Shown piece by piece: positions 1 through 6,507 of a DNA stretch of 17,498 nt. The translations under genes were made by a program, and so were the position numbers. The notes below the pieces were generated by a model. That model saw only the letters and a list, made by a program, of their open reading frames with translations. It was not told the origin of the DNA and did no database searches. The DNA lies in assembly GCA_963169295.1 (NCBI GenBank), contig CAUJDD010000007.1, forward strand, positions 1-17,498. The letters are read 5' to 3'. Origin of the DNA: UBA4416 sp020846025 (GTDB taxonomy: Bacteria; Bacteroidota; Bacteroidia; B-17B0; Aurantibacillaceae). Position 1 is the stretch's first letter, and every line of letters starts with the position of its first letter.

Positions 1-453
1 AGTAGAATACGTTTGGGATAAATGAGCATAATCGTTTTTCTTTTGCATTAGCTCAATTGCTTTGAAAGCATATTTTTCGGCAGAATCAATCTTTTCGTCT
101 TCGATGTACAAAACACCCAAAAAGTAGTATGTCTGCGAAAGTAAGGTGTCAAGTTGATATTTTTTAATGATATGCAATGCATTGTAACTCCATTTGAAAG
201 AGGCAGTATGGTCATATAAGAAATAATGACATCTGGCAAGTGATTGTGAAGCACGAGCCATAGCAGCAGGATTGTTTTCCTTTTCTGACTGCTTCAATGC
301 CTCTATATATTTTTCTTGTGCAAGCGTATAATTATTCTGTTCGTAGAATAGTTTTGCTTGATGTAGAGTTGTTTCAATTGATTGGCAATATGTACTTACT
401 GTACCAAAGATGCACAAGCAAAGACAATATAATATACGTAGTTTATAAGCCAT
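1..453 (-). CDS. Exported TPR-repeat protein, N-terminal part (cut by left window edge)
   Basis: The frame is open from an ATG at 453-451 to the window edge (151 codons, no stop), so only the N-terminus is visible. Residues 1-23 look like a signal peptide: a basic start (MAYKLR), a hydrophobic Cys/Leu/Ile-rich core, and a likely cut near TYC|Q. From about residue 27 the chain is helical, with TPR-like pieces such as AKLFYEQNNYTLAQEKYIEA (33-52) and the stretch around ALHIIKKYQ to AEKYAFKAIEL (92-135). In Bacteroidota this arrangement often precedes a membrane helix and a histidine kinase or LuxR-type DNA-binding domain, but that part is outside the window, so the function is open. It is divergent from the gene at 572, with 118 bp between them. 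Export and TPR content are read from sequence; a sensor role would be inference only. Confidence 0.8.
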   Translation of the reverse strand, partial: MAYKLRILYCLCLCIFGTVSTYCQSIETTLHQAKLFYEQNNYTLAQEKYIEALKQSEKENNPAAMARASQSLARCHYFLYDHTASFKWSYNALHIIKKYQLDTLLSQTYYFLGVLYIEDEKIDSAEKYAFKAIELMQKKNDYAHLSQTYST

Positions 454-499
454 TTTAAGGGTTTATAAAGGTATGAATATACTATTAAACTTTGGTAGG

Positions 500-507
500 T
501 ACATTTG
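500..507 (+). promoter_or_regulatory. Possible Bacteroidota -7 promoter element
   Basis: TACATTTG fits the Bacteroidota -7 consensus TAnnTTTG and lies 64 bp before the ATG of the secreted protein at 572, in the divergent intergenic region. No TTTG is seen about 19 bp upstream where a -33 box would be expected, so support rests on the -7 match and location. It overlaps a small GTAC-ATTT-GTAC palindrome. Confidence 0.35.
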
Positions 508-571
508 TACTATTTCAATACATTAATTTTTAGGACATTTTTACACATTATAAATCGTAAACAAAAAAACT

Positions 572-2152
572 ATGAATAAAAAAGTACTTACTCTCATAAC
601 GATTATTTCAACTATATTCATTATTCCAAAAGTGCAATCTCAAACTCCTAATAGTTCATGGGGTAGAAGCGTTGGTAGTAGTGGGAATGATTGGGGCGCT
701 TATTCTGTAACTGATAAAAATGGTAACACTTATGTAACGGGGTATTTTTCTTCACCTATTACGATTGGGAGTCAAACCTATTCTACAACAACTGGTAGTG
801 GAACTGAAACCGATATTTTTATTTGTAAATATGACCAGTTGGGTAATGTGGAATGGGCCAAGATTTTTGGAGGAAATGGTAACGACGAATCAAGAGCCAT
901 AGCACTTGACACAAATAATAATGTTTGTATTGCAGGACGTTTTGTTAATACCGCTAATTTTGATGGACAACAACTTACGTCGGCTTCTCCTCATAATGAT
1001 GGTTTTATTGCAGTTTTTAATTCAACTGGAACCCTACTAATGTTACATCAAAGCGGAGTAACTGGTAATAGTAGTGATCATGCTACTTATTTTGCATTAC
1101 ACGTTACAAAAAATAATGAGTTGCTTGCAGGTGGATCTATGCATGGTACAATTGCTTCGCAAAGCAATACAAGTGGTACTTCTAGGGCTTTTCTTGTAAA
1201 TGTAAATATACAATCTGGATTGATTAACACTGCAAAAATTTACAACTTTAATAATTCAAGTGTAACTACAATTTCGACTGATACATTAGGTAATGTATTT
1301 TGGGGTATTAGAGCGTCTAGTGCTGCCGGGACTTGCTATCTTTATAAAGGTCCAAATATTGGGAGTTTTCAATACAACCATCCTATTAATAATAGCGGTG
1401 CAGACGAACTTTTTCAAATACTACCCAATAATAATGGAGGTTGTGTTGCCATTGGAATTTATGATGGTAATTACTTTATAAATGAGTATGATCAATATCT
1501 TTCGGCATTATATAGTTATCCTTCAAGTTCTTCGATTAATACTCTTGAATTATTGCTTCCTTCTAATTCACCAGACTATTTTTATTTAGTAGGAACTTAT
1601 GGAAACTTAAATTCAATAAATTCAGGTTGTAGTCAAAGCATACCGGCCCCATCTGGTATTGGATCAAAAGATATATATATACAAAAACGTAATTATAACT
1701 TGAGTTTGGGTTGTGATTCGGCTTTTGTTTTTGGAGTAAAAGCAAATTTCGGAGAAGTAAGGGGCTTAGGGGTTGATGAGAACAATAATGTTTATGTGTC
1801 AGGTTATTTTACTGGAAATGTCGCTGGTTCATATTTAACATCGAAAGGTTCAACAGATATTTATACGATTAAATTTGGAGATAATTTAATTCCAACTGGA
1901 CTAAACAATCAAAGTAATAACACTGTTATATATATTCACCCAAACCCTGCAAATAACTTTTTAAAAATTAATAATCTTTCAATTGGTTCAACCTTAAACA
2001 TTACAGATATTACAGGAGAAGTTGTTTACAGTTCAAAAACTAACAACGATGAAATTACGATTAATACATCAGAACTTTCAAATGGAGTTTACATACTTCA
2101 GGTAACAAATAACGGTACTATTGTTTATAGGAAATTTGTGATAAACAAATAA
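572..2152 (+). CDS. Secreted SBBP/beta-propeller-like protein with T9SS type A sorting domain
   Basis: This 526-residue protein is probably exported by Sec and then passed through the type IX system to the cell surface or medium. Residues 1-23 form a signal peptide (MNKK, hydrophobic core, VQS|Q). The body has SBBP-like beta-propeller repeats: GNDWGAYSVTDKNGNTYVTG (38-57), GNDESRAIALDTNNNVCIAG (103-122) and the related GEVRGLGVDENNNVYVSGYF (394-413). The middle, about 150-380, is more diverged. The last 70 residues (from HPNPANNFLKI at 456) are a type A sorting domain with the usual TDITGEVVY and LSNGVYILQV strands. No catalytic motif is visible, so the role is likely structural or binding. 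The start is the first in-frame ATG before the signal peptide, behind an A-rich leader without a Shine-Dalgarno site. The next gene follows after 28 bp and may be co-transcribed. Confidence 0.9.
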   Translation: MNKKVLTLITIISTIFIIPKVQSQTPNSSWGRSVGSSGNDWGAYSVTDKNGNTYVTGYFSSPITIGSQTYSTTTGSGTETDIFICKYDQLGNVEWAKIFGGNGNDESRAIALDTNNNVCIAGRFVNTANFDGQQLTSASPHNDGFIAVFNSTGTLLMLHQSGVTGNSSDHATYFALHVTKNNELLAGGSMHGTIASQSNTSGTSRAFLVNVNIQSGLINTAKIYNFNNSSVTTISTDTLGNVFWGIRASSAAGTCYLYKGPNIGSFQYNHPINNSGADELFQILPNNNGGCVAIGIYDGNYFINEYDQYLSALYSYPSSSSINTLELLLPSNSPDYFYLVGTYGNLNSINSGCSQSIPAPSGIGSKDIYIQKRNYNLSLGCDSAFVFGVKANFGEVRGLGVDENNNVYVSGYFTGNVAGSYLTSKGSTDIYTIKFGDNLIPTGLNNQSNNTVIYIHPNPANNFLKINNLSIGSTLNITDITGEVVYSSKTNNDEITINTSELSNGVYILQVTNNGTIVYRKFVINK

Positions 2153-2180
2153 TTATTAAACCAACAAAAACTAAAAAATT

Positions 2181-3437
2181 ATGAAAAAAAATCTATTTAA
2201 AACAATCGCAATCGTAGCAAGTGTTATGGTTGCTGTAAATGTAAGTGCGCAATACACATGGCGTGACATTAATAACGGTGCAGGGGCTGAAAGTAAATAT
2301 GCCATCTTTGTAATTGATGATAACACTCTGCTGGGTTCTGGCACATTCAGTATTTACAAAAGCACTGATAAAGGTGATAATTGGACACAGACAAATGGCG
2401 GAGCAACTTCACGTTTTATTAAAACCAGTTCGGGGAAATTATTGGCAGCAGGAAATAAACTATCCTCATCTACCGACAATGGAGATACATGGACAGAAAT
2501 AACCACCGTACCTGTACCTGCAGGCTATAAGGTTTATCACGATATTGTACAAGCTAATAATGGCGACTTGTTTATGATTGGAAGCAGTAATAATGTTGTA
2601 GGAGTAACGGGTGTGTATAAATCTACTGATGATGGTGTAACGTGGGTTAAATTGGGTACACTAATAAGTACACAATATGAATTACAAACACCAACCCTTT
2701 GGTCGCTTTGGACAGAAGATGGTAATACAATTGTAGTATCAGGACAAACTTTGTTAACGAATGGTCAAAATACAATACGCTCAACTGATGGTGGCGCGAC
2801 ATGGTCTTATGTAAGCGGTATTAATAAGCCAGTAAGTTTAACCAAAATAATTAAAAGACCAAATGGCATACTCCTTGCCTCAGGTATAGGCGGATTATAT
2901 ACATCGGCAGATACAGGGGCTACTTTTTCTCATGTGGCAGGTAGCGGCACACATTATAATTTTACAGTTCGAAATGATACTATTTTTACAGCTTATTATA
3001 ATTTAGGTATTGAGGCTTACAGTGCAATTGACTATTCTTATTTGGGGCTAATAGGTTCTTCGTCTAATGGTCTTTCTAGCACACAAATAAGAGATATTGC
3101 AGCAAATAGCATAGGTGACTTGTTTGCTGCAAGTGAGGGCGGGATGAAATTCCACACAACTGCTGCGGGCGGTACAACAGGCATTTCATCATTCAACAAA
3201 AATGAATTGGCATTTGACATTTACCCCAATCCTACTTCAAATGTCGTAATAATTAGTGATGCCCCAATAGGTTCATTAGTAAATATTAGAGATATGACTG
3301 GTAGGGTGATTTGTGATAAAGTTATTAAATATAAGCAAGAGACATTTAATACTTCAGAACTTTCAAATGGAGTATATAATATTCAGATATTAAATAGTGG
3401 AAGTGTTGCAAATAAAAAATTAGTAATTCGTAAGTAA
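2181..3437 (+). CDS. Secreted Asp-box (BNR/sialidase-like propeller) protein with T9SS type A sorting domain
   Basis: This 418-residue exported protein has a signal peptide at 1-23 (MKKNLFK, hydrophobic core, VSA|Q). It carries five Asp-box motifs of the S-x-D-x-G-x-T-W type: STDKGDNW (61-68), STDNGDTW (97-104), STDDGVTW (148-155), STDGGATW (201-208) and a weaker SADTGATF (242-249). Asp-boxes mark blade turns of sialidase/VPS10-like beta-propellers. The arginine triad and nucleophile of true sialidases are not recognisable, so I do not call an enzyme. Residues 345-418 (FDIYPNPTSNVVII through NKKLVIRK) are a T9SS type A sorting domain. It lies 28 bp after the previous secreted protein on the same strand, so an operon is likely. 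Their sorting domains share a 20-base identical stretch (2069-2088 and 3354-3373). It is convergent with the glycosyltransferase-like gene at 3562. Confidence 0.9.
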   Translation: MKKNLFKTIAIVASVMVAVNVSAQYTWRDINNGAGAESKYAIFVIDDNTLLGSGTFSIYKSTDKGDNWTQTNGGATSRFIKTSSGKLLAAGNKLSSSTDNGDTWTEITTVPVPAGYKVYHDIVQANNGDLFMIGSSNNVVGVTGVYKSTDDGVTWVKLGTLISTQYELQTPTLWSLWTEDGNTIVVSGQTLLTNGQNTIRSTDGGATWSYVSGINKPVSLTKIIKRPNGILLASGIGGLYTSADTGATFSHVAGSGTHYNFTVRNDTIFTAYYNLGIEAYSAIDYSYLGLIGSSSNGLSSTQIRDIAANSIGDLFAASEGGMKFHTTAAGGTTGISSFNKNELAFDIYPNPTSNVVIISDAPIGSLVNIRDMTGRVICDKVIKYKQETFNTSELSNGVYNIQILNSGSVANKKLVIRK

Positions 3438-3449
3438 GTAGATGTCTTG

Positions 3450-3531
3450 ACCCAGATTATGCTTTAGTGATTTTATTTCTACTTTATAAGTTTTAAACAC
3501 TCACTACCAATTTCTAATGCGTAATTTGGGT
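3450..3531. repeat. Short element with 18-bp imperfect terminal inverted repeats
   Basis: ACCCAGATTATGCTTTAG (3450-3467) and CTAATGCGTAATTTGGGT (3514-3531) are inverted copies of each other with 15 of 18 positions matching. An inner TAGTGA (3465-3470)/TCACTA (3501-3506) pair lies between the outer arms. The 82-bp unit sits between two convergent genes, so it could act as a bidirectional terminator, or it could be a small palindromic or MITE-like repeat. A related half-copy occurs at 5745-5786, which favours a dispersed repeat. I see no target-site duplication. Confidence 0.55.
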
Positions 3532-3561
3532 TTATAATAGATACCAAATTAATCTATTGTA

Positions 3562-5232
3562 TTATTTCTTTGGTGCGTCTTTGTAGGCATTAAGACGTTT
3601 TAAGTATTTCTCTGCTTTTGAGTTACCTAATAATTTAGCTTTATTAAGCATTTCAAGAGCTTCAGATAGATGTTTGGTGTTATAATAGCAAACACCTAGA
3701 TTATAGATAACATCGACATCATTTGGTGATGTATCAAACGCCTTTTTAAAGTATTTTAAAGCAGAATCGGCATTTTGTTTTTGTATATAACATATTCCTA
3801 AATTACTTAGCGCTTCAGTGTACATTGGGTCTATTTGTATAGCTGATTTCAGATAGTTTATAGCTGAATCTGTTTGTTGAGTTTGACTTAGAGCCCACGC
3901 GTAATTATTCAGATACATTGCATTTGCAGGATGAATATACACTGCTTTTTTTAATAAAGGTAAAGAGTGGTAAAAATTTTGTTGTGTATTGTAATGATAA
4001 CCTAAGTTGTTTAAGGCTAAGTGGTTCTTTGGATTCATCTTTAATTCACGTTCAAATAAACTAACGGTATCTTTCCATGCCTTACTTTGTTTGATGCATA
4101 ATGGGATAAAACTAACAAGACAGATTAAGTAAATGGGTTTAAATATCTTCTGAGATATTTTTATATATATTAGAATGTGATACAAGATAGCAAGAGGGAA
4201 AATAATGGAAATATAGAAATAGCGTTCATTAACATAAGAATGAGTGTTTGGAACAATTTGTAAGATAGGAGCTAAGAATACAATCCAACTAATAAATAAA
4301 AAAATTAAAATAGTTTTTCTTTGTTTTATACCAAAATAATATAACATACAACATATAACCAAAAAACTTATTGCGTAAGCAATAATATAAAAGTTTTGAA
4401 ATACCTCTTGTGGCGAAGGAAAAAAATAAATAAGCTGTTGATGAATTGGAAAAAATGGTTTAAAGAAATAAAAACCTAATTGACTTAGTAATAAAAAACA
4501 TCTTTCATCTAACGAATAACTTAAAGTTGATATCTGAGAAGTATTGCCATTTATAAATACTATTGAAATAACAGAAATAATAATTGATATCAATACAAAT
4601 GGAATAAGTGAATAAACTCTCCTTAAATTAAGATTTTGATAGTAGTAAACTAAAAAAATCAATGCAAGAATAGGGAAACTTATTGCCATGGGTTTTGATA
4701 AACAAGCGCAAACAAAGAAAATGAAACAAAGTATGATATGTTTTATCTTTAAACTATGATGATAATTTATGAATTGAATACCGGCCAAAAAATAAAACAG
4801 CGTATAAAGCACATCTTTACGCTCTGTAATCCAACACACACTCTCAGTTACTAAAGGATTAAGTAAAAAGAAAATTAGAATAAGATAAATTAATGACTCA
4901 TTTTTTAAAGATAGTTTTAGTAGAATATTTAGTAATAAAATAGTATTGACGATATGTAACAAAAGATTAATGAAATGAGTAGTGTGAGCGTTTTCTCCAA
5001 ATAGCGCACGCTCAATCATATAACTTAAAAATGTAAAAGGGATATATAAATCAATTGTTTTGTTTAAGAAAATGTACTGTATATTATTCCATGTGAATTC
5101 GGAGATGTACCGATTATGGATGATGTAATCTGGATCGTCATAATTTACATAACCAGCATCTAAGATGGGGTAAAATGCAACAATCCCTAAAATAATTATA
5201 ATAAATGAATACTGTTTCTTACTGAGGAGCAT
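3562..5232 (-). CDS. Polytopic membrane protein with C-terminal TPRs, TMTC-like GT-C glycosyltransferase family
   Basis: The first ~380 of 556 residues are highly hydrophobic, with about ten or more membrane segments (for example 8-23, 89-106, 114-127, 165-178, 186-198, 208-226, 281-299, 306-324, 338-355, 366-380). The first external loop holds NYDDPDY (30-36). The acidic pair there sits where GT-C glycosyltransferases keep their catalytic Asp. The motif SVCWITERKDVLY (131-143) and the later NERYFYIS (335-342) are typical of bacterial relatives of the TMTC family. Four TPRs of 34 residues follow (about 404-437, 438-471, 472-505, 506-539), ending in a basic tail. Family members are thought to move a sugar from a lipid carrier to a protein or glycan; the substrate here is unknown. 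Assignment to the family is fairly secure, enzyme activity is inference. It is convergent with the gene ending at 3437, and its ATG is 7 bp from the phosphatase-like remnant. Confidence 0.8.
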   Translation of the reverse strand: MLLSKKQYSFIIIILGIVAFYPILDAGYVNYDDPDYIIHNRYISEFTWNNIQYIFLNKTIDLYIPFTFLSYMIERALFGENAHTTHFINLLLHIVNTILLLNILLKLSLKNESLIYLILIFFLLNPLVTESVCWITERKDVLYTLFYFLAGIQFINYHHSLKIKHIILCFIFFVCACLSKPMAISFPILALIFLVYYYQNLNLRRVYSLIPFVLISIIISVISIVFINGNTSQISTLSYSLDERCFLLLSQLGFYFFKPFFPIHQQLIYFFPSPQEVFQNFYIIAYAISFLVICCMLYYFGIKQRKTILIFLFISWIVFLAPILQIVPNTHSYVNERYFYISIIFPLAILYHILIYIKISQKIFKPIYLICLVSFIPLCIKQSKAWKDTVSLFERELKMNPKNHLALNNLGYHYNTQQNFYHSLPLLKKAVYIHPANAMYLNNYAWALSQTQQTDSAINYLKSAIQIDPMYTEALSNLGICYIQKQNADSALKYFKKAFDTSPNDVDVIYNLGVCYYNTKHLSEALEMLNKAKLLGNSKAEKYLKRLNAYKDAPKK

Positions 5233-5239
5233 ATTAAAT

Positions 5240-5467
5240 TTATGATACTTTTATGCCAATAACCGTTACATCATCTACTTGAGACAAATGTCCTTTACAG
5301 TGTTCGAAAGTTGTTGCTAGTATGTTATACAGTTCTAATAACAGTCCCGCCAAAGTTCTATACAACCCAAAGAGTCGTGTAAAAAAAACTATTGTTGGCC
5401 TGTCTGGAAAGTTGTCAAAACGTTTGATTTCTAATTCGTTCAATATTGTGTTAATTTTTGTCTGCAT
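5240..5467 (-). pseudogene. Remnant resembling the C-terminus of a SpoIIE/PP2C-type phosphatase
   Basis: The 75-codon frame ends with LATTFEHCKGHLSQVDDVTV (residues 50-69) followed by IGIKVS and the stop. That matches the usual last ~25 residues of Bacteroidota SpoIIE-domain proteins, where a TFE-x-W-x-G segment precedes Q-V/T-D-D-v-x-V-I-G-I-K/R-I and one Asp of the pair binds metal. Here the usual Trp is Cys. Residues 1-49 do not resemble the rest of that domain, the other two forward frames carry stops, and the remaining metal-binding motifs are absent, so this is most simply a decayed or deletion fragment. An imperfect palindrome (5324-5366) lies just upstream of the conserved part. It is immediately upstream of, and co-directional with, the glycosyltransferase-like gene, with 7 bp between. 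Alternative: a short unrelated expressed ORF, which I think less likely. Confidence 0.5.
5324..5366. repeat. 43-bp imperfect palindrome with GC-rich centre
   Basis: GTTATACAG (5324-5332) pairs with CTATACAAC (5358-5366) at 7 of 9 positions, around a centre containing AGTCCCGCC (5343-5351), unusually G/C-rich for this AT-rich interval. It begins within four bases of the point where similarity to the SpoIIE C-terminus starts, so it may mark the junction of an insertion or deletion. Its ends do not satisfy the integron attC core pattern. Confidence 0.35.
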
Positions 5468-5560
5468 TGTGTCTGTCCATAATGGCTACTAAATTCTTTG
5501 GATTTTATCAGCAATTTACGGAAAGGGAGTTAAATTAACAAATTTGTTTGAGGAGTGTCT

Positions 5561-5627
5561 AGTCCTAAAATGGGTTTACACAAAAATGTGTAAAAATGTA
5601 CAATGAAAGTAAAGTCATTTCAGGACT
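5561..5627. repeat. 67-bp MITE-like element with 19-bp imperfect terminal inverted repeats
   Basis: AGTCCTAAAATGGGTTTAC (5561-5579) and GTAAAGTCATTTCAGGACT (5609-5627) are inverted copies with 16 of 19 matches. Inside lies a perfect 8-bp hairpin TTTACACA-AAAA-TGTGTAAA (5575-5594). A further inverted copy of the left end occurs at 5677-5690, where TTTTAGGACGAGTC matches the reverse complement of 5557-5570 at 12 of 14 positions. The layout suggests a non-autonomous IS derivative or IS-end debris; no transposase is present and no clear target duplication is seen. An operator is the main alternative. Confidence 0.5.
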
Positions 5628-5744
5628 AATTTTAAAGTGTAAATTTGTGGTAGGATTTAATCTTTAACCTGTACTTTTTTAGGACGAGTCATTTATAATT
5701 GCTCAAAATAGCAAAAAATCTCTACAATCCAAATACATCAAGGG

Positions 5745-5786
5745 TTTAGTGATTTGTTAAACGAGCTAATGCATAATTTGGGTTTA
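5745..5786 (+). repeat. Partial copy of the 3450-3531 repeat
   Basis: CTAATGCATAATTTGGGTTTA (5766-5786 in two overlapping parts: CTAATGCATAATTTGGG and GGGTTTA) differs from 3514-3534 at one base, and TTTAGTGATTT (5745-5755) is identical to 3463-3473. The two blocks start 51 bp apart in the first copy and 21 bp apart here, as if about 30 bp were lost. The left inverted arm is missing. The two copies flank the glycosyltransferase-like gene and the phosphatase remnant. Confidence 0.5.
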
Positions 5787-5823
5787 AAGTATTTTTTTTG
5801 AAACTCCAGTTATATTAAGCAAA

Positions 5824-6507
5824 CTACAAACTAGCAAAAGCCATACTTAATACGCTTATTTTTATACCTTCAATTTTTTGTAAAACTTGGCAGCAAGCTT
5901 CAATAGTGGCGCCCGTTGTAATTACATCATCTACTAAAATAATGTGTTGGTGTTTTAGTGCCTCAAAATCTCTAATCTCAAAAGCAGTTTCAACATTCTC
6001 CCAACGTTCGTATTTACTTTTCTTGGTTTGAGTTGAGGTAAATTCTTTACGTGTAAGGGTATGTGTATTTAATCCTATTTGCAATTCATTTGCCAAACCT
6101 TTGGCAAATTCTTCGCTTTGATTGTAACCACGTTGTTTTAATTTTTTAGGATGTAATGGAACAGGAATAATACACTGCACATCATGTAATACTTTATGTT
6201 GTTTTAAATCTTCGCCATAAAATTTACCTATTAATTGTGCAAGCTCTTTATTGTGTTTGTATTTAATGTCATGTAAAATTTTTTGTACTCCGCTTTTCTT
6301 CTTAAACCAATAAAAACTAGATGCTATGTTAATAGGCACTCGTCCATAAAACAAAGATGACACTGGGTTTTTTGATTGGAGATGAAAATTCGTTTTTGGA
6401 AGATGTATGTAACAGTAATTACAAATTTGTTCTTCGTGTTTGTAAAGCGAATTACCACAAGCCACACAATTGCGGGGATAAATTAATGAAAGAAAGTCTT
6501 GCCACAT
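5824..6507 (-). CDS. comF: ComF family protein (phosphoribosyltransferase fold)
   Basis: This 227-residue protein is normal in length for the family. A zinc-ribbon-like N-terminus carries CVAC (14-17) and CNYC (29-32). The middle has the family segment PVPLHPKKLKQRGYNQ (115-130), and the C-terminus has the PRPP-binding loop VDDVITTGAT (192-201). ComF proteins take part in uptake of transforming DNA in competent bacteria, but many Bacteroidota carry the gene without proven competence, so the role here is uncertain. The start codon overlaps the stop of the upstream 1.1-kresidue secreted protein by one base (TAATG on the minus strand), which implies co-transcription and probably translational coupling. 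No terminator is obvious downstream. Confidence 0.9.
   Translation of the reverse strand: MWQDFLSLIYPRNCVACGNSLYKHEEQICNYCYIHLPKTNFHLQSKNPVSSLFYGRVPINIASSFYWFKKKSGVQKILHDIKYKHNKELAQLIGKFYGEDLKQHKVLHDVQCIIPVPLHPKKLKQRGYNQSEEFAKGLANELQIGLNTHTLTRKEFTSTQTKKSKYERWENVETAFEIRDFEALKHQHIILVDDVITTGATIEACCQVLQKIEGIKISVLSMAFASL

Larger units (their letters stand above)
5468..5823. other. 356-bp intergenic region with repeat debris, no credible gene
   Basis: No frame on either strand looks coding. The region holds a 67-bp inverted-repeat element (5561-5627), a third related AGGAC end at 5677-5690, an AT-rich stretch, and a partial copy (5745-5786) of the repeat at 3450-3531. On the minus strand it follows the ComF gene and precedes the phosphatase remnant and the TPR glycosyltransferase. 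A promoter for that gene might lie here, but I see no full TTTG/TAnnTTTG pair in the right direction. No clear rho-independent terminator for comF is visible. Confidence 0.6.

Noticed and set aside
48..254. 68-residue minus-strand frame at the left edge
   Set aside because: It is an out-of-frame shadow of the truncated TPR gene, whose true frame runs 453 to 1 with a signal peptide and TPR-like repeats.
2181..3437. Sialidase enzyme call for the Asp-box proteins (also 13192-14487)
   Set aside because: Asp-boxes are present, but the catalytic arginine triad, the acid/base Asp and the Tyr/Glu pair cannot be recognised, so only a propeller-like fold is supported.
5324..5366. Integron attC-like site
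   Set aside because: The ends GTTATAC and GTTGTAT break the required GTTRRRY/RYYYAAC cores, and there is no cassette array or integrase nearby.
5640..5647. TAAATTTG, a perfect -7 promoter match on the plus strand
   Set aside because: No plus-strand gene or plausible RNA follows before the convergent minus-strand comF gene, and there is no -33 TTTG at the right distance. It is likely chance in AT-rich DNA.
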